In this document: piece by piece, positions 1 through 8,697 of the stretch
Layout: the number at the start of each line of letters is the position of its first letter
How positions within the stretch are numbered: the first letter of the stretch is position 1
DNA from: an uncultured Clostridium sp.
GTDB taxonomy: Bacteria; Bacillota; Clostridia; TANB77; CAG-508
Direction of reading: 5' to 3'
Length of the DNA: 45,576 nucleotides
NCBI GenBank assembly: GCA_948467495.1
Contig: CAOKEO010000011.1
Location: 1 to 45,576 of the forward strand
Made by a program: the position numbers and the translations under genes
Notes under the pieces: model-generated
The model's database searches: none
What the model saw: only the letters and a program-made list of their open reading frames with translations
Told to the model about the DNA's origin: nothing

Positions 1-65
1 TGAATATAAAAAAGTGTCCTTATAAAAATTGTCTAAAAAAGTGTTGACAATCCAGATTTATTCCA

Positions 66-481
66 AGAAATCCATTAATAGCAAATACTTTATACTTATC
101 AAAAAATATTCAAAAATGGGGTTCTGGTTTTAGAAGAATTACAGAAGTATGTGCAAAAGCAGATGTAAAAGTAAAGTTTGAAATAAGAAAAAATGGATTT
201 ATGGTTATTTTTTATAGAAGACTGATGAAGAATTGCTTGACTTAACAGGAGAAAATAAAAATAACAGTGCCAATGGCACTGAAAATGGCACTCAAATTGA
301 CACTGAAAAATTAATTTTAAATTTATTAGAAAAAACACCAGATATCACACAAAGAGAATTATCTGAAAAAACAAATACATCATTAAGAACTGTTAAAAGA
401 ATAATACAACAATTAAAAGAAAAAGATATAATTGAAAGAGTTGGATCAGATAGAAAAGGATATTGGAAAATAAATAAATGA
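66..481 (+). pseudogene. 3' remnant of an AlbA/RecG-like ATP-binding regulator
   Basis: Only the end of the protein is present. Codons from position 66 read RNPLIAN, then the KWGSGFRR motif near 107-130, which is typical of the region after the ATP-binding fold in AlbA_2-type regulators, then GFMVIFYRR. The reading frame is lost at about 216-221. It resumes in another frame as TDEELLDLTG, followed by a winged-helix domain with SEKTNTSLRTVKRII that ends at 481. Inserting one base near 219 would restore the frame. There is no CGG here, so this break differs from the seven CGG shifts elsewhere in the window. No convincing N-terminal two thirds is visible upstream. I read it as a decayed gene carried by the integrated element; a separate small winged-helix protein starting at the TTG at 233 is possible but less likely. 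Confidence 0.7.
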
Positions 482-544
482 TGGCAAAATCAAAATTGAA
501 ATAAATTATAGCAATTAGAATATAAAAAAGATTTGGAGTAATTT

Positions 545-1297
545 ATGAAAGAAAAAGTAAAGAGTAATTCAAATACAAACATAAAACAAATTCTAACTAT
601 AATTTTCTTTAGTATAATTATTGTTATAGGTATTTATGTAACAAATAATTATAATGAGAATGAAAATAAAGTAAATGTTCAACCAACATTTTCATATACA
701 TTAGATACCATACCAAAATATTCATCAGAGCCATATGTAACAATAAATAATAACATACCAAATTTTCAAGAAAATGATTTTACAACTAACTCATTTGAAG
801 ATTATAGTGATTTAGATGACTATGGAAGATGTAGAGTAGCATTTGCAAATTTAAGTAAAGAAGGAACAATGCCAAAAGAAAACGAAAATAGAAAATCGCT
901 TGATAAAGTAATTCCATCTGGATGGCAAGATACAGAATACCCAGAAATAAATTTGAGCAATTTATATAATAAATGTCACTTAATTGCATATAGCTTATCA
1001 GCAGAAAATGCAAATGATAAAAACATTATAACAGGAACAAGATATTTTAATATTAGTGGAATGACACCATTTGAAAATAGAGTAAGAAAATATTTGAATA
1101 ATAATCTCGATAAACATGTTTTATATAGAGTAACACCAATATATGAAGGAGATAATAAAGTCGCAAGTGGTATAACCATTGAGGCAGAATCTGTTGAAGA
1201 CAAAGGCAAGAGTATATGCTTTTATGTTTATATTTACAATGTACAGCCTAGTGTAGTTATAGATTATAGGACAGGAGATAGTAAATTAGTAAAATAA
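545..1297 (+). CDS. Membrane-anchored DNA/RNA non-specific endonuclease (EndA/NS_2-like)
   Basis: A 250-residue protein with one N-terminal membrane segment (about residues 16-34) followed by a low-complexity linker and a nuclease domain from about residue 85. The motif NKCHLIAYSLS places a histidine at residue 145, in the position of the general base of the DRGH motif of EndA/NucA-type beta-beta-alpha-Me nucleases; Firmicutes members often have NKCH. The segment FNISGMTPFENRVRKYL matches the conserved asparagine-containing helix of the family. It should cut nucleic acid on the outer face of the membrane, as EndA does in DNA uptake or as a secreted toxin-like nuclease. RBS TTGGAG lies just upstream. 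It sits alone between the decayed regulator and a strong terminator and is part of the element cargo. Confidence 0.82.
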   Translation: MKEKVKSNSNTNIKQILTIIFFSIIIVIGIYVTNNYNENENKVNVQPTFSYTLDTIPKYSSEPYVTINNNIPNFQENDFTTNSFEDYSDLDDYGRCRVAFANLSKEGTMPKENENRKSLDKVIPSGWQDTEYPEINLSNLYNKCHLIAYSLSAENANDKNIITGTRYFNISGMTPFENRVRKYLNNNLDKHVLYRVTPIYEGDNKVASGITIEAESVEDKGKSICFYVYIYNVQPSVVIDYRTGDSKLVK

Positions 1298-1326
1298 AAA
1301 TGAGAAAATATTTATGAAAGTATTGT

Positions 1327-1384
1327 AAATTGAATAAAATTATGTTAATATAAAAACATAATTTTATTCAATTTAATTTTTATT
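1327..1384 (+). terminator. Long A+T hairpin terminator after the nuclease gene
   Basis: Arms at 1327-1346 and 1355-1374 are exact inverted repeats of about 20 bases with an 8-base loop and are followed by a T-rich tail. It probably works as a terminator for the nuclease gene; in reverse it could also act bidirectionally. Confidence 0.75.
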
Positions 1385-1444
1385 CTTAATATTAAATCTA
1401 AAATTTTCCAAACAATATTTTTTTAGAAAGAGGTCTTATTATAT

Positions 1445-2188
1445 ATGAATTTAGGCGATTTTAACATTAAAAATCTAGGAAAGAATCTGCTTGAAAGTAA
1501 AACTTTATCAAATTTTGTAAATGAATTTATTAACGAATTAAGAGGATATCTTGAAAAAGGTAATAATAGAAATATTATGAAAGTAGTTAATCAAAACAAA
1601 TATAACAATTATTGGGAATATCAAAATTTCATGGAAGATAATGTGTCAGCTAATATAGGATTATCAAGATGGGGAACAGATATTACTTATAATAATGAGT
1701 TAAGTAAAGCAGTAGATGATAGCATCTTAGAACTCGCAGAAAAAGAAGGAGCATTATATAGAAAACAATTCACTAGAAATGGCTCTGCTAATGGTGGTTT
1801 TTATAATGTGGATAAATTTGAGAAAGGAAAGATTACTCACATGAGTATATCAGAAGATAAAGTGCCAAAAGCATTTCAAAATAAAGATATAATTTTTCAA
1901 TTTAATGAAAATGGTGATATAAATGTAAGAACAGATTTAAAAGAAAAAGTAGTAAATTTAGCAAGTGAGAAGTCATCTGATTTAAAAGAATTAGAAACTG
2001 AAAGAAATAATAAGTATAAAAAAGAAGGACATACATATGAAGCATTTGAAGATGATGGTTATATATTTCTAAATGATTTAACAGAAGAAAGAGATTTTTC
2101 AATAGAGGATATAGATTTTGTGGTTAACAATTATAAGGGAGATGGCACTTACAAAGTTATAGATGGTGAATATAAAAAAATCGATTAA
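1445..2188 (+). CDS. Hypothetical protein carried by the element
   Basis: A 247-residue soluble, acidic, lysine- and asparagine-rich protein with no signal peptide or membrane segment. I do not recognise a family. Visible features are a helical first 50 residues, a middle part with NGGFYNVDKFEKGKITHMS, a short charged coiled-coil-like stretch around residues 160-200 (LKELETERNNKYKKEG), and an acidic C-terminus. The RBS AGAAAGAGG is well placed. It lies between the nuclease and the recombinase, so it is integrated-element cargo; an immunity or regulatory role is possible but nothing in the sequence proves it. Confidence 0.6.
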   Translation: MNLGDFNIKNLGKNLLESKTLSNFVNEFINELRGYLEKGNNRNIMKVVNQNKYNNYWEYQNFMEDNVSANIGLSRWGTDITYNNELSKAVDDSILELAEKEGALYRKQFTRNGSANGGFYNVDKFEKGKITHMSISEDKVPKAFQNKDIIFQFNENGDINVRTDLKEKVVNLASEKSSDLKELETERNNKYKKEGHTYEAFEDDGYIFLNDLTEERDFSIEDIDFVVNNYKGDGTYKVIDGEYKKID

Positions 2189-2226
2189 AACTATTCTCAA
2201 AAAGGGAGTAATTTTTTGTATATATC

Positions 2227-2255
2227 TTGCAAAAATAAAAATGATATGCTAAAAT
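2227..2255 (+). promoter_or_regulatory. Sigma-A-type promoter of the recombinase gene
   Basis: TTGCAA at 2227-2232 and TAAAAT at 2250-2255 are separated by exactly 17 bases. The start codon follows about 55 bases downstream. I see no good sigma-E match, so a housekeeping promoter is the better reading. Confidence 0.6.
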
Positions 2256-2309
2256 GTAACAGAACGAAAACAAAGAAACAGAAAATAAAAAGAAAGAAGT
2301 AGATGTTTT

Positions 2310-3890
2310 ATGAAAATTGCAGCATATGCAAGAGTATCAACTGAAAAAGAGTCACAAGTAGAATCATTTGAAAAACAAATAGAATTTTTTAATGAATTTA
2401 CAAAAAAGAATAATTATGAATTGTACAAGCTATATGCAGACGAAGGAATATCAGGAAAACAAATAAAACACAGGAAGCAGTTTCAACAAATGATGCAAGA
2501 TGCTAAATCAAAAAAATTCGATAAAGTAGTAGTAAAAGATGTAAGCCGTTTTGCAAGAAATACAGTAGATTTATTACAAAGCATAAGAGAATTAAAATCC
2601 TATGGAATTGAAGTAGACTTCTTAAACAATGGTGAAATTATGGAAGGTGGATCTGAATTTATATTGACTATTTTAGGAGCAATGGCACAACAAGAAAGTG
2701 CGAATATGTCTAAAAGAGTTAAATTTGGAAAAGACATTACCGCTAAAAAAGGACGAGTCCCCAATATTGTTTTTGGATATGACAAAATTCCAGATGAAAG
2801 ATATACCTTAAAAATAAATGAAGAAGAAGCAAAGATTGTAAAAGAAATATTTGAAAGTTATGTATATAAAGGAATTGGAACAACAAAAATTGCTTGGGAC
2901 TTAAATGATAGAGGAATTAGAACAAAGAAAACAAAATCAAAATGGGTGCAAACTTCTATTGTAAGAATGCTTAAAAATCCAATTTACACAGGAAGAGTAA
3001 CAAATAAGAAATCAGAAGTAACAGATTTTATAACAGGAACAAGAAAAGACATACCAGAAGAAGAATGGATAGTTGTGGAAAAGCCAGAAATGAGAATTAT
3101 ATCAGATGAACTATTTAACAGAGCTCAAGGTTTACTAGAACAACGCTCAAAAGAATTTAAACTAAACAATAAAAGAGAAAAAACAGAATATGTATTTAGT
3201 ACACTTATCTATTGCAAACATTGTGGATATTCATTTAGAAGAATAAGAAGAAAATATACAAAAGATGGCAAAGAATATATTAGATGGGTATGTAGTGGAA
3301 GAAACTCAATGGGTGTAAATCATTGCCCAAATACTACTGTTATTGATGAAGAAGAACTATTTAATGCCATAAAAGAATATTTAAAAAGTATTATTTCAAA
3401 TAAAAAGAATTTTATGAAAGCAGTTGAAAAAGAGTTTGAAAAGATAACTAAGTTAAGAGAAAGAAATGAAAGAAGCGAAGAAACTTTACTACAAGAAATT
3501 GAAAAAGTAACTTTCAAAAAACAAAAATATATGGAAATGTTCCAAAATGAAGTAATCAACATACAAGAATTAAAAAAATACACTAATCCACTAAATGAAG
3601 ATATAGCAAGATTAGAACGAGAGTTAAAACTAATTACATCAGAAATAAAAGAAAAAGATGTATTAGAAAAGGAATTATCTAAAACAATTAGTACAGTAGA
3701 TGATATTTTAAATAACAAAACAATTACAAATGCGATGCTAAAAACAATTATAGATGTAATTGAAGTAGATAGTGATTCAAACGTAGAAGTAAGACTAAAA
3801 CTACTAAATGAAATAGGCAGTACACCAGCAGTTATTACTAATTTTAATGATATTAATTCTACCGTTACGAAAAGTAACAACCGTACATAA
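2310..3890 (+). CDS. Large serine recombinase (integrase/excisionase)
   Basis: A 526-residue large serine recombinase. The N-terminal catalytic domain begins KIAAYARVSTEKES, with the nucleophile Ser10 and the conserved Arg8. A Recombinase domain follows (about 160-265), then a zinc beta-ribbon with CKHC and a later C/CP pair (about 305-350), then a coiled-coil region (about 375-470). This family cuts both attachment sites, links itself to DNA through serine, and integrates or excises DNA; SpoIVCA of the B. subtilis skin element belongs to it. The gene runs to the very end of the element: its last codons and the stop at 3888-3890 are also codons of the interrupted spoIIID, so excision would change its C-terminus. 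The promoter at 2227-2255 looks like sigma-A. Confidence 0.95.
   Translation: MKIAAYARVSTEKESQVESFEKQIEFFNEFTKKNNYELYKLYADEGISGKQIKHRKQFQQMMQDAKSKKFDKVVVKDVSRFARNTVDLLQSIRELKSYGIEVDFLNNGEIMEGGSEFILTILGAMAQQESANMSKRVKFGKDITAKKGRVPNIVFGYDKIPDERYTLKINEEEAKIVKEIFESYVYKGIGTTKIAWDLNDRGIRTKKTKSKWVQTSIVRMLKNPIYTGRVTNKKSEVTDFITGTRKDIPEEEWIVVEKPEMRIISDELFNRAQGLLEQRSKEFKLNNKREKTEYVFSTLIYCKHCGYSFRRIRRKYTKDGKEYIRWVCSGRNSMGVNHCPNTTVIDEEELFNAIKEYLKSIISNKKNFMKAVEKEFEKITKLRERNERSEETLLQEIEKVTFKKQKYMEMFQNEVINIQELKKYTNPLNEDIARLERELKLITSEIKEKDVLEKELSKTISTVDDILNNKTITNAMLKTIIDVIEVDSDSNVEVRLKLLNEIGSTPAVITNFNDINSTVTKSNNRT
3860..3890 (+). other. Putative element-chromosome junction (att site) inside spoIIID
   Basis: Homology to the recombinase ends and homology to SpoIIID begins within about 25 bases here. 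The stretch contains the inverted repeat GTTAC-GAAAA-GTAAC (3864-3878), followed by codons for TVHKD of SpoIIID. The exact crossover cannot be fixed without the partner site; I place it at about 3876-3886. Confidence 0.65.
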
Positions 3891-4029
3891 AGATGTTTCC
3901 GAAAGGCTCAAGAAAATAAATCCTAGTTTAGCAAAAGAAGTTAGAATAATTCTAGATGAAAATAAGGCAGAAAGGCATATGAGAGGAGGAATGGCAACAA
4001 AATTAAAATATAGTTGTAAAAATACCTAA
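3874..4029 (+). pseudogene. spoIIID: 3' part of spoIIID, split by the integrated element
   Basis: Fifty-one residues read TVHKDVSERLKKINPSLA, then an ILDENKAERH segment and RGGMATKLKY. This is the C-terminal half of SpoIIID, the mother-cell DNA-binding regulator of sporulation, which is normally about 85-93 residues. The missing N-terminal part includes the first helix of the helix-turn-helix; the break falls in the recognition helix, where SpoIIID usually reads SKSTVHKD. There is no start codon or RBS of its own: the ATG at 3847 lies within the recombinase gene. The 5' half should lie beyond the left edge of the window. I infer a skin-like interruption that precise excision would repair. A permanently dead gene is the alternative. 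Confidence 0.85.
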
Positions 4030-4091
4030 ACTTTTAGTAACAAAAATGGTTTCAATCGTTATTTGATAAAAACTTAAAAGAAAATCTTATC

Positions 4092-4120
4092 TTGAAAAAG
4101 GGAAAAGAATATAGTATAAT
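4092..4120 (+). promoter_or_regulatory. Sigma-A promoter of purH
   Basis: TTGAAA at 4092-4097 and TATAAT at 4115-4120 with a 17-base spacer. The purH RBS AAGGAAGGAG follows at 4137-4146. Confidence 0.8.
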
Positions 4121-4152
4121 GGCAAAGTAGTAGTTAAGGAAGGAGAATTAAT

Positions 4153-5700
4153 ATGAAAGCATTAATTAGCGTATCAGATAAAACAGGAATTGTAGAATTT
4201 GCTAAAAGACTAGAAAAGCAAGGAATTGAAATAATATCAACAGGAGGAACTTATAAAAAATTAAAAGAAGAAGGGATTAAGGTAAAAGAGATATCAGAGT
4301 TGACTGGATTTCCAGAGTGTTTGGATGGAAGGGTAAAAACATTACATCCTATTGTACATGCAGGAATATTAGCTAGAAGAGATAAAGAAGAACATAGAAA
4401 ACAATTAGAGACATTAAAAATAGATACCATTGACTTTGTTGTTGTCAATTTATATCCATTCAAAGAAACCATTCTAAAAGATGGTGTAAGTTTAGAAGAA
4501 TGTGTAGAAAATATTGATATAGGTGGACCTACGATGCTTCGTAGTGCAGCTAAAAATTATCAAGATGTAACGGTTATTACCAATCCACAAGACTATGAAA
4601 TCGTTTTAAAAGAATTAGAGGAAAAGGGAAGCGTATCAAAAGATACAAAATTTAGATTAATGCAAGCTGTTTTTGAACATACAGCAAATTATGATGCTAT
4701 GATTGCTAGTTATATGAAAGAACAAAGAAAAGATGAAAGTTTACCAGAGAAATTAACGCTAACTTATGAAAAAGTACAAGAAATGCGTTATGGAGAAAAT
4801 CCACATCAAAAAGCGGCTTTATATAAAGAGATTGGAAAATGTGAAGGTTCTTTAACAACAGCGAAACAATTAAACGGAAAAGAGCTATCTTTTAATAATA
4901 TAAATGATACAAATGGTGCTTTGGAATTATTAAAAGAGTTTGAAGAACCAACTGTTGTGGCTTGTAAACATGGAAATCCATGTGGGGTAGGTAGCAGTAG
5001 TGATATTTATGAAGCATGGCAAAAAGCTTTTGACGCTGATAAAACGTCTATTTTTGGTGGAATTGTTGTGGTGAATGAAGAAGTAAATGTGAAAATGGCA
5101 AAAGAAATGAAAGAGATATTCTTAGAGGTAATTGTGGCACCATCTTTTGAACCAGAAGCATTGGAAATATTGAAGAAAAAGAAGAATGTAAGAGTATTGG
5201 AACTTTCAAGTATTCGTACAAAACAAAAAGAAACGGCTTATGATATTAAGAAAATAAATGGAGGAGCTATTGTTCAAACAATAGATGCTAAATTATTAGA
5301 TGAATATGAAGTGGTGACAGAAACTAAGCCAACTCCAGAACAAATGGAAGATTTGCTATTTACTTGGAAAATTGTAAAATATGTAAAATCTAACGGAATT
5401 GCTATTGGAAAAGGAAAACAATCAATTGGAATTGGACCAGGACAAGTTAATAGAATATGGGCAACTAAACAAGCGATTGAACATAGCGAAGAGTTAATTG
5501 AAAAAGGGATAACAGAAGGAGCTGTTTTAGCATCTGATGCTTTCTTCCCATTTTCTGATTGTGTGGAAGAGGCACATAAGGCTGGTATTAAGGCAATTAT
5601 TCAACCAGGTGGTTCGATTAAAGATCAAGATTCTATTGATAAATGTAATGAATATGGAATTAGTATGGTATTTACTAAAATGAGACATTTTAGACATTAA
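4153..5700 (+). CDS. purH: Bifunctional AICAR transformylase/IMP cyclohydrolase
   Basis: A 515-residue protein of normal PurH length that catalyses the last two steps of IMP synthesis: formylation of AICAR with 10-formyl-THF, then ring closure. Residues 1 to about 140 form the MGS-like cyclohydrolase domain ([25 protein letters not shown]). The rest is the transformylase, with [12 protein letters not shown] near residue 213, the catalytic KHGNPCG near 272 and SDAFFPFSD near 460. It stands alone with its own promoter and terminator instead of sitting in a pur operon. Its upstream neighbour is the split spoIIID. All four CGG trinucleotides in this gene are out of frame. Confidence 0.97.
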   Translation: MKALISVSDKTGIVEFAKRLEKQGIEIISTGGTYKKLKEEGIKVKEISELTGFPECLDGRVKTLHPIVHAGILARRDKEEHRKQLETLKIDTIDFVVVNLYPFKETILKDGVSLEECVENIDIGGPTMLRSAAKNYQDVTVITNPQDYEIVLKELEEKGSVSKDTKFRLMQAVFEHTANYDAMIASYMKEQRKDESLPEKLTLTYEKVQEMRYGENPHQKAALYKEIGKCEGSLTTAKQLNGKELSFNNINDTNGALELLKEFEEPTVVACKHGNPCGVGSSSDIYEAWQKAFDADKTSIFGGIVVVNEEVNVKMAKEMKEIFLEVIVAPSFEPEALEILKKKKNVRVLELSSIRTKQKETAYDIKKINGGAIVQTIDAKLLDEYEVVTETKPTPEQMEDLLFTWKIVKYVKSNGIAIGKGKQSIGIGPGQVNRIWATKQAIEHSEELIEKGITEGAVLASDAFFPFSDCVEEAHKAGIKAIIQPGGSIKDQDSIDKCNEYGISMVFTKMRHFRH

Positions 5701-5705
5701 TTCAT

Positions 5706-5743
5706 AAAAAAGAAGGAATAGATTAGCTATTTCTTCTTTTTTT
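5706..5743 (+). terminator. Terminator after purH
   Basis: An AAGAAGGAATAG arm pairs with CTATTTCTTCTT (one G-T pair) around a short loop and is followed by a T-run. Confidence 0.85.
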
Positions 5744-5796
5744 ACATGAAAAACATTAAAAAAACATCAAAAAAACATAAAAAATATAGAAGTATG

Positions 5797-5825
5797 TTGA
5801 CAAATGTTGGAAGTAATGCTAAAAT
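5797..5825 (+). promoter_or_regulatory. Strong sigma-A promoter of the McrB-like restriction operon
   Basis: A perfect TTGACA at 5797-5802 and TAAAAT at 5820-5825 with a 17-base spacer; the start codon is about 50 bases downstream and the RBS is AGAAGGAG. Confidence 0.8.
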
Positions 5826-5873
5826 CATTGCAGAAATAATTTTTAAGTAAAAAAGAAGGAGAATATAAGAAAC

Positions 5874-7448
5874 ATGAAAGTATTTGAAAAAGAAAAAGAA
5901 GTATTTGAAGAATTATTTAATAATTATGAAAAAAACATCATAATTTATGAAGTTACTATGGGAAATACAGGAAAGAAACAAAAACATAGAAAATTAAAGG
6001 ATGATAATTATGATAGAGAATTAAATGAAGCTGTTATCAAAACTTTTCAACAAAATAAGGAATTGAATGAACACATTAATATAAAATTAAAATTAGGTGT
6101 TCCATATAATAGATCGAAGAATCCGTGGATTCATTTATATTATGGAGCTAAGAACGCAAAAGGAACCAGTGGAAGATATGCGGGAATTTCTTTTGATATG
6201 AAAAATAAAAACATAGAAATGTGGATTGGCTTTGGTATGACAAACATGAAAAAGCAACAATTAATAGAAAAAAAAGAACAATACCTGAATGAATATCAAA
6301 AAATGTTTGGAAATAATTTGGAAAGAGGTTTTCAATATACATCTGTTTATGTAGAGGCAACCATTATGTCAAAAGTTATCCCAATAAACGAATTAGATAA
6401 TGATGAATTTAGAAAAGATATAGCTTATCTTACGGATTTGTATATAAGTGTCGAAGAAAAAGAGAATATTATAAAAAATAAGAAAGAAACTAAAATAGCT
6501 AAAATAGAAAAGACAAAAAAAACGCAATTCAAAAAGAGTAATAAATTGATGGGAAGAAATATTCTCTATAAAGGATTTCCTGGTTCTGGAAAGTCTCATA
6601 AAGTAACAGAAAAGTTTTTAAAAGAAGAAAATGGTAAAATGATAGATGAAAATCAATATGAAAGAGTAACTTTTTATAGTGAATATACAAATGCAGAATT
6701 TGTAGGAACAGTAAGACCATGTATCAAAAATGAAATATTAAAATATGATTTTATTCCAGGACCATTTACAAAATTATTAGAGAAAGCTATGAATAATGAG
6801 GAGACGAATTTTTATTTAATTATTGAAGAAATAAATAGAGGAGAAGCTGCTGCTATTTTTGGAGATATTTTTCAGTTATTAGATAGAGAGAATGGTGATG
6901 GAAGAAGTGTGTACTCGATTACTAATTCATTAGTAGCAGATTATATCTATAAAGATGAAAATAAAAAGATTTATTTGCCTAAGAATTTTTCTATCATAGC
7001 AACTATGAATGTTAGCGATGAAAGTGTAAAAACATTAGATAATGCCTTTGAGAGAAGATGGGAAGATGTTTGGTTATTAGATAGTGAAGGGATTTATGAT
7101 AGTCAGTATATCCAAGGAATGGAAGCAATTACATGGGGGAAATTTAGAAAGGTTATTAATGATAGCATAACCGCACAACAAGGTATCTTGAAAAATGAAG
7201 ATAAGCAATTAGGAGCTTATTTTATTGATAAAACTTATGTGACTGATAAAATTGAAAAAAATGATAAGGCTAGAGAAAAATTTTTATATAAAGTAATTAT
7301 GAATTTATATACTAAAACATGCAAATATGATAAAACATTAATATTTGATGAAAAAATAAAATCAATTAACGAATTAGCAAAAACATTTTTAAGTAAAGAA
7401 TATGGAAATGTATTTAAAGAAGAAATCAGAAATGAATTATTGAAATAA
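5874..7448 (+). CDS. McrB-family AAA+ NTPase of a restriction system
   Basis: A 524-residue protein with two parts. Residues 1 to about 190 resemble the MrcB N-terminal domain (NPWIHLYYGAKNAKGTSGRY, then FDMKNKNIEMWIGFG), which in this family binds modified DNA or a specific site. After a lysine-rich linker, the AAA+ domain has Walker A GFPGSGKSH (about 234-241), the McrB signature EEINRG followed by GDIFQLLDRE (about 317-334), the sensor segment ATMN and an arginine-rich FERRWED near 390. McrB proteins hydrolyse GTP and drive a partner nuclease along DNA. The next gene, 14 bases downstream, supplies a PD-(D/E)XK nuclease, so the two form an operon. I see no methyltransferase beside it. Confidence 0.9.
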   Translation: MKVFEKEKEVFEELFNNYEKNIIIYEVTMGNTGKKQKHRKLKDDNYDRELNEAVIKTFQQNKELNEHINIKLKLGVPYNRSKNPWIHLYYGAKNAKGTSGRYAGISFDMKNKNIEMWIGFGMTNMKKQQLIEKKEQYLNEYQKMFGNNLERGFQYTSVYVEATIMSKVIPINELDNDEFRKDIAYLTDLYISVEEKENIIKNKKETKIAKIEKTKKTQFKKSNKLMGRNILYKGFPGSGKSHKVTEKFLKEENGKMIDENQYERVTFYSEYTNAEFVGTVRPCIKNEILKYDFIPGPFTKLLEKAMNNEETNFYLIIEEINRGEAAAIFGDIFQLLDRENGDGRSVYSITNSLVADYIYKDENKKIYLPKNFSIIATMNVSDESVKTLDNAFERRWEDVWLLDSEGIYDSQYIQGMEAITWGKFRKVINDSITAQQGILKNEDKQLGAYFIDKTYVTDKIEKNDKAREKFLYKVIMNLYTKTCKYDKTLIFDEKIKSINELAKTFLSKEYGNVFKEEIRNELLK

Positions 7449-7462
7449 GGGAGAGATACCGA

Positions 7463-8617
7463 TTGAGTAAAGCAAATACGATAGATGTAAAAGTAGCAAA
7501 GACAGATAGAGAATTTGTAGGGATAAAGGTTAATAGAAATCAAGCAAGTATTACTTTTCCAATTGGATACAATATTAAAGAAGAAGTAATTGCTACTTGT
7601 AATAAAGAAAAGATTGGTGAATTATATACAGATGTTAAAATTTTAATGAAAAATATAGAAGAAGCAAAAGAGGAACTTTATGGCACAGGGTATCAAGAAT
7701 TTGGTTTTTCAAGTGCTATCTATATATTAGAAGATTTTTTAAAAAATGGTTTATATCGTGAACCAAAAAATCAATGTAAAAAAAATACACAAGGAAAAAT
7801 AGAATGGCGAAAGACAATCCAAACAAAAGAGCCAATCTATTCAGCGGGAAAGTATATTTATTTGGATACCTATAATTATAACATTTGTCATACAACCAAT
7901 AAAATAACACAAATTCAGAAATATTGTTTGAACATCAGTTCTAAGATATTAGGGTGGCTATATAATTGTAGTTCTATGTTTGATGAATTGGATATGATTT
8001 TTACCAAAGAAGAAATGATATATGAGTTATTAACAGAATTGAATAAAACCAATGAGGATGTAAAAAAGAAATTATTAGAACAGATGTTGTTATTTCTCAA
8101 TGGAACGGAAACTAGTTTATATGGGAAAGAAGAATTTGAAGTTGGCACTTATTATTTTGATAAGGTCTGGGAAAAAGTATTGAGATGTCAAGCCTATTTT
8201 TTATACCCACATAAGAAATGTATTCCTACCACTTATTATTTTATAGAAGATAAGATACTAAATAGCAAATTGCTACCAGATATCACTGTGGCAAAAGATA
8301 AAACAATTGTAATTATGGATGCAAAATATTATAAACTAGAAAGTTTGCCACAATCAGCTGATATTTGTAAACAGTTATTTTATGGGCAATACATTATGAA
8401 TGAAAATAAAAAATCCAAGATAATGAATGTTTTTATCTTGCCACAAAAAGTTACCGACGAAATGCATAAAAAGTACTTTTTTCAAGTGGGATATGCGAAT
8501 GCCGAGCATTTAAATGAAAAACATAGAATTTGGACATATTATTTAGATACTAAATCTGTTATGATGAATCGTAAAATTATGAAGGACGTATTGGAAAAGT
8601 TATTTTTGGTATCTTAA
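7463..8617 (+). CDS. LlaJI/McrC-type PD-(D/E)XK restriction endonuclease subunit
   Basis: A 384-residue protein that starts with TTG after RBS AAGGGAGAG. The C-terminal part has LLPDITVAKDKTIVIMDAKY (about 270-290), a PD-(D/E)XK active site with D, D and K, followed by QSADICKQLFYGQYIMN, which is typical of the LlaJI restriction family. In LlaJI and McrBC this subunit is the nuclease and is activated by the McrB-like NTPase, which here is the gene directly upstream. The N-terminal 200 residues are poorly conserved and probably contact the NTPase or DNA. Without a companion cytosine methylase the pair most likely acts on modified foreign DNA (type IV); a LlaJI-type system with distant methylases is the alternative. 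Confidence 0.85.
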   Translation: MSKANTIDVKVAKTDREFVGIKVNRNQASITFPIGYNIKEEVIATCNKEKIGELYTDVKILMKNIEEAKEELYGTGYQEFGFSSAIYILEDFLKNGLYREPKNQCKKNTQGKIEWRKTIQTKEPIYSAGKYIYLDTYNYNICHTTNKITQIQKYCLNISSKILGWLYNCSSMFDELDMIFTKEEMIYELLTELNKTNEDVKKKLLEQMLLFLNGTETSLYGKEEFEVGTYYFDKVWEKVLRCQAYFLYPHKKCIPTTYYFIEDKILNSKLLPDITVAKDKTIVIMDAKYYKLESLPQSADICKQLFYGQYIMNENKKSKIMNVFILPQKVTDEMHKKYFFQVGYANAEHLNEKHRIWTYYLDTKSVMMNRKIMKDVLEKLFLVS

Positions 8618-8642
8618 ATGGAAAAGGTTATTCATAGGCAAT

Positions 8643-8671
8643 CACCAACCGACAAAATTTGACATAGAATA
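8643..8671 (+). promoter_or_regulatory. Sigma-K-type promoter of yabG
   Basis: CACC at 8643-8646 and CATAGAATA at 8663-8671 with a 16-base gap fit the sigma-K pattern (AC element, 16 bases, CATANNNTA). yabG is a late mother-cell (sigma-K) gene in Bacillus, which supports the match. Confidence 0.65.
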
Positions 8672-8697
8672 TAATATCTCAATTTAGAGGTGATAAA

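Noticed and set aside
2217..2255. Sigma-E promoter before the serine recombinase
   Set aside because: The ATATATC and GATATGCT strings match the sigma-E pattern poorly and at the wrong distance; TTGCAA-17-TAAAAT is a better housekeeping promoter.
3320..3880. Long minus-strand ORF opposite the recombinase gene
   Set aside because: It is a shadow of the recombinase coiled-coil region: serine- and phenylalanine-rich, with no RBS and no recognisable domain.
3847..4029. An independent small gene beginning at the ATG at 3847
   Set aside because: The first residues are recombinase codons in another frame and there is no RBS; the remaining 51 residues are the C-terminal half of SpoIIID.
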